Source: Comamonadaceae bacterium (GTDB lineage: Bacteria; Pseudomonadota; Gammaproteobacteria; Burkholderiales; Burkholderiaceae_C). From it: a DNA stretch of 8,277 bases. Below the pieces are notes generated by a model, which saw only the letters and a program-made list of their open reading frames with translations, had not been told where the DNA came from and made no database searches. Positions 1 through 5,535 of this stretch are shown here, one piece after another. Positions within the stretch are counted from its first letter, which is position 1; every line of letters begins with the position of its first letter. The stretch covers positions 1 to 8,277 of the forward strand of contig CANGZO010000098.1 of assembly GCA_947458305.1 (NCBI GenBank), in the 5' to 3' direction. The position numbers and the translations under genes are program-made.

Positions 1-96
1 AGCCAGCAGCCAATAGGTGTTGCGCAGAACGCGGTTGCGTGCCGCCAGGTCCACATGGCCCCAGCCAGCGGAATTGAGGGTGCGAAGGTCGCTCAT
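1..96 (-). CDS. BAX inhibitor-1/YccA family membrane protein, N-terminal fragment
   Basis: Only the first 32 codons are inside the window; the gene continues past the left edge. The ATG (complement of 94-96) has a good Shine-Dalgarno, AGGAGA, six bases upstream. The visible peptide begins MSDLRTLNSAGWG and reaches RNRVLRNTYWLLA, the conserved lead-in to the first membrane helix of BI-1/YccA-family proteins as I remember them from Burkholderiales. In the family these are seven-helix inner-membrane proteins; the E. coli YccA member interacts with the FtsH protease. Nothing here shows what this copy does. It is divergently arranged with the GlcG-like gene. The identification rests on one short motif, so the family is likely but not certain. 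Confidence 0.72.
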   Translation of the reverse strand, partial: MSDLRTLNSAGWGHVDLAARNRVLRNTYWLLA

Positions 97-102
97 GGTG
101 TA

Positions 103-108
103 TCTCCT
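103..108 (-). promoter_or_regulatory. Ribosome binding site of the BI-1 family gene
   Basis: AGGAGA on the minus strand, six bases before the ATG at 96. It fixes the start of the partial membrane-protein gene. Confidence 0.75.
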
Positions 109-135
109 AGATAAGCCTTTAAAAAAGGTCTTTCC

Positions 136-141
136 ATTGTA
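136..141 (-). promoter_or_regulatory. Candidate -10 element for the BI-1 family gene
   Basis: TACAAT on the minus strand matches the sigma-70 -10 consensus at five of six positions and would give a leader of about 33 bases. No good -35 lies 16-18 bases upstream, so this is a weak call. The rest of the 97-287 intergenic stretch is AT-richer than its surroundings. It contains a short dyad (CCTTT-AAA-AAAGG, about 116-128) but no clear plus-strand promoter. Confidence 0.3.
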
Positions 142-287
142 GAGGCCAGTTTCGTCCTTGGACCTTGTTTTGCTGATTTCCCATAGATGATGGGGTTATC
201 CAGTTGAATCAGTTTTGCTTTGAGGTGCTCAATCTGCTGATCTGACGCGTGTATGCTCTGTTTTTCCTTTTTTTGAATGAACCTGCC

Positions 288-695
288 ATGAAGACCCAAT
301 CCACTCTTGAACTGTCCGATGTCAAAGCGATTGCCGCAGCGGCCGAGGCCGAAGCCCTCAAAAATAACTGGGCGGTGAGCATCGCCATTGTGGACGCGGG
401 GGGGCATTTGCTCCATTTCACCCGTTTGGATGGCGCCCCCCCTGTGTCTTCCCACATTGCCCCGTCCAAAGCCCACACGGCCGCTTTGGGGCGCCGTGAA
501 AGCAAGGTGTACGAAGATGTCATCAATGGCGGGCGCACCTCCTTCTTGTCAGCGCCCACCATCCACGGCATGCTGGAAGGTGGCGTGCCGATCATGAAAG
601 ATGGCTTTTGTCTGGGCGCTGTCGGCGTCAGTGGTGTCAAGTCCAATGAAGACGCACAGATCGCCAAGGCGGGCATCGCTGCCGTGGGCCTTTGA
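288..695 (+). CDS. GlcG/HbpS family (heme-binding-like) small protein
   Basis: A 135-residue protein of the GlcG/HbpS (DUF336) fold. Family hallmarks are visible in order: IAIVDAGGHLLHFTRLDGA (about residues 32-50), SSHIAPSKAHTAA (about 53-65), and the C-terminal GGVPIMKDGFCLGAVGVSG block (about 101-119), followed by D-x-x-IAKAGIAA. Members include the glycolate-operon protein GlcG and the Streptomyces heme-binding sensor HbpS; most have no proven enzymatic role. I chose the ATG at 288 rather than the in-frame GTG at 249, because the extra 13 residues look unlike the family N-terminus. Neither start has a good Shine-Dalgarno. There is no signal peptide from 288, so it is probably cytosolic. 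It stands alone, divergent from the BI-1 gene and convergent with ilvD, so context gives no function. No glycolate genes are visible nearby. Confidence 0.85.
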   Translation: MKTQSTLELSDVKAIAAAAEAEALKNNWAVSIAIVDAGGHLLHFTRLDGAPPVSSHIAPSKAHTAALGRRESKVYEDVINGGRTSFLSAPTIHGMLEGGVPIMKDGFCLGAVGVSGVKSNEDAQIAKAGIAAVGL

Positions 696-739
696 TCTGT
701 CTCTTGAAGTCCTGAGCTGTTGGCCAGGGCCAAGAACGA

Positions 740-766
740 AAAAGCCACCTTGCGGTGGCTTTTTTC
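740..766. terminator. Bidirectional intrinsic terminator between the GlcG-like gene and ilvD
   Basis: A perfect GCCACC/GGTGGC stem (745-750 with 755-760) has a TTGC loop. It is flanked by five A on the left and six T on the right, so each strand reads as a GC stem followed by a U tract. It sits between the stop codons of the convergent GlcG-like gene (695) and ilvD (785) and can serve both. Confidence 0.9.
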
Positions 767-784
767 ATGGATGCGGGTGATGGA

Positions 785-2485
785 TCAAAACATGTCCAAA
801 ACGGCGCCCTTGCTGGCACTGGAAGCATTGAAAGCAAATTTGGCTTGAACGCCGCGGGTGTAACGCGGGGCAGGAGCCTTCCAACCTTCACGGCGTTTGG
901 CCAATTCGGCTTCGGGCACATGCAGCTCCAAAAGGAGCTTGTGCGCGTCGATGGTGATGCTGTCACCCTCGTTGATAAAAGCGATGTTGCCGCCCACTGC
1001 CGCTTCGGGCGCCACGTGACCCACCACCATGCCCCATGTACCCCCCGAGAAGCGGCCGTCGGTGATCAGTCCCACCGTCTCGCCCAAGCCTGCTCCGATC
1101 AGGGCACCCGTAGGGGCCAGCATCTCGGGCATGCCAGGGCCGCCTTTGGGTCCGAGGTAGCGCAAAACCATCACGTCGCCCGCCACGATTTTGCCGGCCA
1201 AAATGGCTTCCAGGGCTGATTGCTCATCGTCAAAGACACGTGCAGGGCCCGTGATGACCGGGTTTTTCAGGCCCGTGATCTTGGCCACAGCGCCTTCAGG
1301 CGACAAGTTGCCCTTCAAGATGGCCAAGTGGCCTTGCTTGTACATGGCTTTTTCGATGGAGTGGATGACGGTGTCATTCGGCGGAGCGTCAGGCACATCC
1401 TTCAAAACCTCGGCAATGGTTTGGCCTGAGATGGTGATGCAGTCTCCGTGCAACAAGCCGGCATTGAGCAAGATCTTCATCACTTGAGGGATGCCACCGG
1501 CCACGTGCAAGTCAACCGCCAAAGCCTTGCCGCTGGGCTTCAGGTCACACAAAACGGGGGTGCGTTGACGGATGCGCTCAAAGTCATCGATGCTCCATTC
1601 CACGCCCGCACAGTGGGCAATGGCCAAGAAGTGCAGCACCGCGTTGGTCGAGCCGCCGGTGGCCATGATCACGGCCACCGCGTTCTCGATGGATTTGCGT
1701 GTGACGATGTCTTTGGGTTTGATGCCTTTTTGAATGGCTTGGACCAAGACTTTGGCCGACTCTTTGGCAGATTGAACTTTTTCTTCGTGCACGTTGGCCA
1801 TGGTCGAAGAGTAGGGCAAAGAAATACCCAAAGCTTCAAAAGCAGAAGACATGGTGTTGGCCGTGTACATGCCACCACAAGAGCCGGTACCGGGTATGGC
1901 ACGCTTTTCGATTTCTTTCAAATCAAAGTCGCTGAGTTTGCCGGCGGCATTTTCACCAACCGCTTCAAAAACGCTGACGATGTTCAGGTCTTTGCCTTGG
2001 TAGCGACCCGGCAAGATGGTGCCACCATAAACGTAGATGGCGGGCACATTGGCGCGCAGCATGCCCATCAGGCCGCCTGGCATGTTCTTGTCGCAACCAC
2101 CGACCACCAAAACGCCGTCCATCCACTGGCCCTGAACGCAGGTTTCGACGCAATCGGCGATCACCTCGCGAGATACCAATGAGTACTTCATGCCCTCGGT
2201 GCCCATGGCCATGCCGTCGGAAATGGTGGGCGTGCCGAAGATTTGGGCATTGCCGCCCGCTTCTTCGATGCCTTCAACGGCCGCATCGGCCAGTTTTTGC
2301 AGGCCGCTGTTGCAAGGTGTGATGGTGCTGTGGCCGTTGGCCACGCCCACCATGGGTTTGACGAAATCGCCTTCTTCGTAACCCATGGCGTAGTACATCG
2401 AGCGGTTGGGTGCGCGTGATTTGCCCGCGGTGATGTTGGCGCTGCGTTCGTTGATGGGTTTGATCGGAATGATTTTGTCGGTCAT
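785..2485 (-). CDS. ilvD: Dihydroxy-acid dehydratase
   Basis: A 566-residue enzyme that dehydrates 2,3-dihydroxy-isovalerate and 2,3-dihydroxy-3-methylvalerate to the 2-keto acids, the step before valine and isoleucine (and leucine via ketoisovalerate). It is cytosolic, with Mg and an Fe-S cluster. Three conserved cysteines are visible: C58 in TPCNSG, C131 in CDKNMPGG and C203 in GTGSCGGMYTANTM. This is the arrangement of the [2Fe-2S] IlvD subclass. K133 after C131-D132 corresponds to the carboxylated lysine, and D90 in ISDGM is a metal ligand. The C-terminal signature GRFSGGTWG holds the presumed catalytic S480. I chose ATG 2485, preceded by AAGAGA seven bases upstream, over the in-frame GTG at 2521, which adds twelve non-family residues. 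Length and motifs are full; nothing looks broken. It is divergent from lgt and no other ilv gene is in view. Confidence 0.97.
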   Translation of the reverse strand: MTDKIIPIKPINERSANITAGKSRAPNRSMYYAMGYEEGDFVKPMVGVANGHSTITPCNSGLQKLADAAVEGIEEAGGNAQIFGTPTISDGMAMGTEGMKYSLVSREVIADCVETCVQGQWMDGVLVVGGCDKNMPGGLMGMLRANVPAIYVYGGTILPGRYQGKDLNIVSVFEAVGENAAGKLSDFDLKEIEKRAIPGTGSCGGMYTANTMSSAFEALGISLPYSSTMANVHEEKVQSAKESAKVLVQAIQKGIKPKDIVTRKSIENAVAVIMATGGSTNAVLHFLAIAHCAGVEWSIDDFERIRQRTPVLCDLKPSGKALAVDLHVAGGIPQVMKILLNAGLLHGDCITISGQTIAEVLKDVPDAPPNDTVIHSIEKAMYKQGHLAILKGNLSPEGAVAKITGLKNPVITGPARVFDDEQSALEAILAGKIVAGDVMVLRYLGPKGGPGMPEMLAPTGALIGAGLGETVGLITDGRFSGGTWGMVVGHVAPEAAVGGNIAFINEGDSITIDAHKLLLELHVPEAELAKRREGWKAPAPRYTRGVQAKFAFNASSASKGAVLDMF

Positions 2486-2521
2486 GGTGGCGTCTCTTCG
2501 GGGTAGAAAAAAATTTGTCAC

Positions 2522-2549
2522 ATTCTAGCGGTCAGTCTAAAACCCAAGC
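2522..2549 (-). promoter_or_regulatory. Candidate ilvD promoter
   Basis: On the minus strand TAGAAT (complement of 2522-2527) is a five-of-six match to the -10 consensus and would start transcription near 2515, about 30 bases before the ilvD ATG. The possible -35 sequences (GCTTGG or GGCTTG, about 2544-2550) are poor matches, which would suit an activator-dependent promoter. This is inference from sequence only. Confidence 0.33.
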
Positions 2550-2566
2550 CGCTTGACCACGGCATT

Positions 2567-2578
2567 TGACCCGGGTCA
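2567..2578. promoter_or_regulatory. Perfect 12-bp palindrome in the ilvD–lgt divergent region, candidate operator
   Basis: TGACCCGGGTCA reads identically on both strands. Further TGACC half-sites lie at 2554-2558 (plus) and 2530-2534 (minus). The palindrome is centred about 57 bases upstream of the inferred ilvD start point and 39 bases upstream of the lgt ATG. That position suits a regulator acting on one or both genes. The palindrome is directly seen; its function is a guess. Confidence 0.4.
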
Positions 2579-2610
2579 TTCAGGGCATCTTGACGGTGCA
2601 CAATCCGGGC

Positions 2611-3417
2611 ATGCTGATTCACCCACAAATCGATCCCGTCGCCTTGCAACTGGGACCCTTGGCCATCCATTGGTATGGTTTGACCTACTTGGCCGCATTT
2701 GGTCTTTTTTACTGGCTGGGCACCCGGCGCTTGGGGCATCTGCCTTTCGCCAATCTGCCGCAATGGCAAAAAAGAGATGTGGAAGACATCTTGTTCTTGG
2801 GCGTGCTGGGTGTGGTCTTGGGCGGTCGCGTTGGTTATTGCTTGTTTTACAAACCAGCGTATTACTTGTCTAACCCGCTGGAAATCATGGCCATTTGGCA
2901 GGGCGGCATGAGTTTTCATGGTGGTTTGCTGGGGGTGATGCTGGCCATGGTCTGGTTTGCCCGAACTCGCCAGCGCCCTTTTTTGCAGGTCATGGACTTT
3001 GTGGCGCCTTGCGTGCCCACTGGCCTGGCTGCAGGGCGGGTGGGGAATTTCATGAACGGTGAACTTTGGGGCCGTGTGGCCGATCCGTCCTTGCCTTGGG
3101 GCATGGTGTTCCGTGGGGCGGGTGAATTGCCGCGCCATCCCTCGCAGCTTTACCAAATTGCGCTGGAAGGCGTGTTGCTGTTTGTGTTGCTGTGGTGGTT
3201 CGCCCGCAAAGACCGCCCCATGGGGCAGGTTTCGGGTGCGTTTTTGCTCGGTTACGGTTCCTTCAGGTTTGTGGCCGAATTTTTCAGAGAGCCCGATGCG
3301 CACTTGGGCTTGCTCTCCTTGGGCATGAGCATGGGACAGTGGCTGTGTGTGCCCATGATCGCCTTGGGTGCTTATTTGTGGTTTGGATTCGGCCGGGCCC
3401 AAAACAAGGCCAACTGA
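2611..3417 (+). CDS. lgt: Prolipoprotein diacylglyceryl transferase
   Basis: A 268-residue polytopic inner-membrane enzyme. It transfers diacylglycerol from phosphatidylglycerol to the lipobox cysteine of prolipoproteins, the first step of lipoprotein maturation. Residues known to be essential in E. coli Lgt are visible: H103 in MSFHGGLLG, and R143, N146 and G154 in the signature GRVGNFMNGELWGR (residues 142-155). R219 in FRFVAEFFREPD corresponds to E. coli R239. HWYGL (20-24) near the first helix is also typical. Several hydrophobic segments alternate with short charged loops. I chose ATG 2611, giving the usual MLIHPQIDPVALQLGP start, over the in-frame TTG at 2566. The Shine-Dalgarno before 2611 is poor. 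It is divergent from ilvD, and a lipoprotein gene follows 72 bases downstream, possibly co-transcribed. Confidence 0.97.
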   Translation: MLIHPQIDPVALQLGPLAIHWYGLTYLAAFGLFYWLGTRRLGHLPFANLPQWQKRDVEDILFLGVLGVVLGGRVGYCLFYKPAYYLSNPLEIMAIWQGGMSFHGGLLGVMLAMVWFARTRQRPFLQVMDFVAPCVPTGLAAGRVGNFMNGELWGRVADPSLPWGMVFRGAGELPRHPSQLYQIALEGVLLFVLLWWFARKDRPMGQVSGAFLLGYGSFRFVAEFFREPDAHLGLLSLGMSMGQWLCVPMIALGAYLWFGFGRAQNKAN

Positions 3418-3449
3418 CGTGCAGGAGTCAGGCTTTCGGCCTCTGTCGC

Positions 3450-3455
3450 AGGAGG
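3450..3455 (+). promoter_or_regulatory. Strong Shine-Dalgarno poorly placed for the lipoprotein start
   Basis: AGGAGG is the best ribosome binding site in this part of the window. It lies 34 bases before the favoured ATG (3490), four before an in-frame GTG (3460), and directly next to short out-of-frame starts at ATG 3456 and GTG 3458. It therefore casts doubt on the lipoprotein start or points to a short leader peptide. Confidence 0.45.
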
Positions 3456-3489
3456 ATGTGTGCTTTGCCATGCACATGATTGGAATGCC

Positions 3490-4872
3490 ATGAACCTTCA
3501 GCGTCGCTCATTGGGACTTTTTTCAGCCGCCTTGCTGCTGCTGAGCGCTTGCGCAGGGCCGGAGCCCAGAAACCAGGCAGAGCGAACACCCATCGTGTTC
3601 GTGCATGGCAACGGTGATTCCGCTGCCTTGTGGCAGTCCACCATCTGGCGTTTCGAGTCCAACGGCTGGCCCACCGACCGCTTGCACCCAATCGACATGC
3701 CTTACCCACTGGCTCGCGACGCTGACAACAAAGCGCAAGCCGGACGATCGTCCACGCAAGAACACATGGCCTTTTTACAGAGCGAGGTGCAGGCCGTCTT
3801 GCGCCGAACCGGGGCAAGCCAAGTGATTTTGGTGGGCAACTCGCGTGGCGGCAATGCGATTCGCAACTTCATTTGCAACGGTGGCGGTGCCGCCGTGGTC
3901 AGTCACGCTGTGCTGGGTGGTACGCCCAACCATGGGGTGCAGGCTATTCCTGGCCTGAATGAGGCCAACGAATTTTCAGGCACGGGTCCATTCCTCAAGC
4001 AACTCAATGCCCCCAAAAATGCCCAAGGCGATGAAGTCTGTGGCCCCACACGCTGGATGACCATCCGTTCGGACAACAACGATAAATTTGCGCAGCCAGA
4101 TGGCCTGTGGCTGGGCATGAAGGGCAGACCCACGATGGTGGGCTTCGAGGGTCCTGAACTCAAAGGGGCCACCAACGTGGTCATTCCCAAAATTGACCAC
4201 CGAGAAACGTCTTACTCTCAAGCCGCCTTTGAGGCCACATACCGCTTCATCACCGGGCAAGCGCCAAGCTCGCGTGTGGTTCGGCAGAACGAGGTGGTGT
4301 TGAACGGCAAATTGGTGGGCTTGGGTCTGGACCCGATGGACTCAGGAAGCGGCAATTTCGTCAACAACCTGCCTTTGCGCGGCGCTCGCATGGAGGTTTT
4401 TGCCACTGACCCGGCAACGGGCCAGCGCCGGGGGCCAGCGGTCCATGTCCAAACCACCGGGGATGATGGCAAGTGGGGGCCCTTTCGGGGGAGAGGCGAC
4501 ACGACCTATGAGTTCGTGATCCAGGCGACCGGTTACGCCATCACGCACATTTACCGCAGCCCATTGCCCAGATCGAGCCAGTGGCTGAACATGCGGCCAG
4601 AGCGTGCGAGTGACGCCGACCGGGCAGCGCAGGCGGTGCTCAGCTTCACGCGGCCCCGGGGGTATTTCGATCCGGGGCGTGACGCCATGAGCCTGGATGG
4701 GCCAAGCAACTTGCCAGGCGTGCCACCCGGCGCCGGTGTCGCTTCCAGCCGCTTGCGCCTGAATGACGGCACCCAGCGCAGCGTGGGCGCAAGCTTCAAC
4801 GGCGAAAAAATCGTGGGTTTGACCTGGCCTATGGCCCAGGGTCATACCACCGTGCTCGAATTGACCGATTGA
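3490..4872 (+). CDS. Secreted lipoprotein lipase/esterase, AFL-like two-domain alpha/beta hydrolase
   Basis: A 460-residue predicted lipoprotein. Residues 1-21 form a lipoprotein signal peptide: basic RR at 5-6, hydrophobic core, lipobox L-S-A-C with C21. Residue +2 is Ala, so outer-membrane sorting is expected under the E. coli rule. The alpha/beta hydrolase core (about 33-257) shows the oxyanion-side motif FVHGNGDSAALW (37-48) and the nucleophile elbow VGNSRGG with S118. H237 in KIDHRETS is the likely catalytic histidine, and D195 or a nearby Asp is a candidate acid. About 260-460 is a beta-rich extension containing TYEFVIQATGYAITHIYRSP (339-358). From memory, the order of motifs, including this tyrosine-rich stretch, resembles the Archaeoglobus fulgidus AFL lipase. 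That suggests ester or lipid hydrolysis at the cell envelope. An in-frame GTG at 3460 is an alternative start. It lies 72 bases after lgt, whose product would lipidate C21. The substrate is unknown. Confidence 0.82.
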   Translation: MNLQRRSLGLFSAALLLLSACAGPEPRNQAERTPIVFVHGNGDSAALWQSTIWRFESNGWPTDRLHPIDMPYPLARDADNKAQAGRSSTQEHMAFLQSEVQAVLRRTGASQVILVGNSRGGNAIRNFICNGGGAAVVSHAVLGGTPNHGVQAIPGLNEANEFSGTGPFLKQLNAPKNAQGDEVCGPTRWMTIRSDNNDKFAQPDGLWLGMKGRPTMVGFEGPELKGATNVVIPKIDHRETSYSQAAFEATYRFITGQAPSSRVVRQNEVVLNGKLVGLGLDPMDSGSGNFVNNLPLRGARMEVFATDPATGQRRGPAVHVQTTGDDGKWGPFRGRGDTTYEFVIQATGYAITHIYRSPLPRSSQWLNMRPERASDADRAAQAVLSFTRPRGYFDPGRDAMSLDGPSNLPGVPPGAGVASSRLRLNDGTQRSVGASFNGEKIVGLTWPMAQGHTTVLELTD

Positions 4873-4940
4873 GCATTGCGCAAAGCAGGTGTAGCTGGAG
4901 GGCTCGCCGTTTAGCCTGAGGCCCAGTTTTCGTGGCTGGC

Positions 4941-5408
4941 TTAGCGGTCCAGTGCCAGGACTGTGCTTTCCTTGATTTCTTCCATCACCACATAGCTGTT
5001 GGACTGTGCGGGTACCGGAATCTTGTCGAGGATGGTGCCCAGCAACTCCCGGTAATCGTTCATCGCGCGCAGACGGGCCTTCACCAGGTAATCGAAGCTG
5101 CCCGAGACCAAGTGGCATTCAAGCACTTCGGGCATCAGGCCCACCTCGCGCCGAACAGTCTCAAACACTTGCGGCGATTTTTGCGACAGCGTGATTTCGA
5201 TGAAAACCAGCAAAGGCTTGCCCAAAGCTGAGGCATCGACCCGGGCGTGGTAGCCGGTGATCAGCCCTTGCCTCTCAAGCCTTTTGATGCGCTCAGAGCA
5301 AGGTGACGTCGACAGGCCAACTTGTTCCCCCACTTCGGTGACCGACATGCGGCCATTGCGTTGCAGCAGATCGAGGATTTTGAGGTCAATGCGGTCTGGG
5401 TCAGACAT
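4941..5408 (-). CDS. lrp: Lrp/AsnC family transcriptional regulator, probable regulator of dadA
   Basis: A 155-residue leucine-responsive-type regulator. The N-terminal helix-turn-helix (about 5-50) has the family pattern DRIDLKILDLLQRNGR, then VGLSTSPCSERIKRLERQG. The RAM effector-binding and oligomerisation domain (about 67-143) carries ECHLVSGSFDY (97-107), the loop region that binds amino acids in Lrp/AsnC proteins, and ends with YVVMEEIKEST. It closely resembles E. coli Lrp but lacks its short N-terminal extension. It is transcribed away from dadA across 127 bases, the same divergent idea as dadR–dadA in Pseudomonas, where the regulator senses L-alanine and activates D-alanine catabolism. 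Whether this copy is local (DadR-like) or global (Lrp-like) cannot be told from sequence. The ATG at 5408 has only a weak AGGG upstream. The gene ends convergently with the lipase gene, with 68 bases between them and no clear terminator. Confidence 0.94.
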   Translation of the reverse strand: MSDPDRIDLKILDLLQRNGRMSVTEVGEQVGLSTSPCSERIKRLERQGLITGYHARVDASALGKPLLVFIEITLSQKSPQVFETVRREVGLMPEVLECHLVSGSFDYLVKARLRAMNDYRELLGTILDKIPVPAQSNSYVVMEEIKESTVLALDR

Positions 5409-5472
5409 TGTGCGGTCAAGCCCTGAGTGGGCCCATTTATTCAGTTGAAATTCCCGTCATTAAACAACATTT

Positions 5473-5487
5473 CAGAAAAATATCCTG
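5473..5487. promoter_or_regulatory. Near-consensus Lrp box between lrp and dadA
   Basis: CAGAAAAATATCCTG matches the published E. coli Lrp consensus YAGHAWATTWTDCTR at 13 of 15 positions by my count, including both CAG/CTG arms. It lies 48 bases before the dadA ATG and 64 before the lrp ATG. A weaker dyad, TTCA-GT-TGAA, lies at 5440-5449. The box would let the adjacent regulator control dadA, itself, or both. Confidence 0.55.
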
Positions 5488-5494
5488 CATTGAA

Positions 5495-5522
5495 TCCATA
5501 ACATCACTGAATCTCAAGTCAA
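5495..5522 (-). promoter_or_regulatory. Weak candidate promoter for lrp
   Basis: On the minus strand TTGACT (complement of 5517-5522, five of six to consensus) is followed after 16 bases by TATGGA (5495-5500, three of six). Transcription would start near 5488, right next to the Lrp box, which would suit autoregulation. The -10 is poor. I found no convincing plus-strand promoter for dadA. Confidence 0.25.
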
Positions 5523-5524
5523 TA

Positions 5525-5530
5525 GCGAGG
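5525..5530 (+). promoter_or_regulatory. Ribosome binding site of dadA
   Basis: GCGAGG ends five bases before the ATG at 5536 and supports that start. Confidence 0.65.
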
Positions 5531-5535
5531 CTGAC

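Noticed and set aside
1448..2182. Plus-strand open frame of about 244 codons opposite ilvD
   Set aside because: Shadow of ilvD. The His/Gly/Asp-rich composition reflects the antisense of conserved enzyme codons.
2486..2521. Extension of ilvD to the in-frame GTG at 2521
   Set aside because: The added twelve residues do not look like the IlvD N-terminus, and ATG 2485 has a suitable AAGAGA upstream. The extension would also run over the candidate promoter.
2566..2610. Extension of lgt to the in-frame TTG at 2566
   Set aside because: Starting at ATG 2611 places H103, R143, N146 and G154 at the same numbers as in E. coli Lgt. The extension would cover the palindrome.
2518..3477. Long minus-strand open frame of about 319 codons opposite lgt
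   Set aside because: It lies antisense to lgt, whose product has all the key residues. Its translation is rich in His, Gln and Pro with no family features, which is typical of a shadow frame in GC-rich DNA.
4873..4940. Possible terminator between the convergent lipase and Lrp genes
   Set aside because: Only short, interrupted pairings (for example CCAG with CTGG) are present and no convincing T tract follows a stem.
4342..5118. Minus-strand open frame spanning the lipase 3' end and the Lrp gene 3' end
   Set aside because: It overlaps two convincing genes in other frames and has no motif or start signal of its own.
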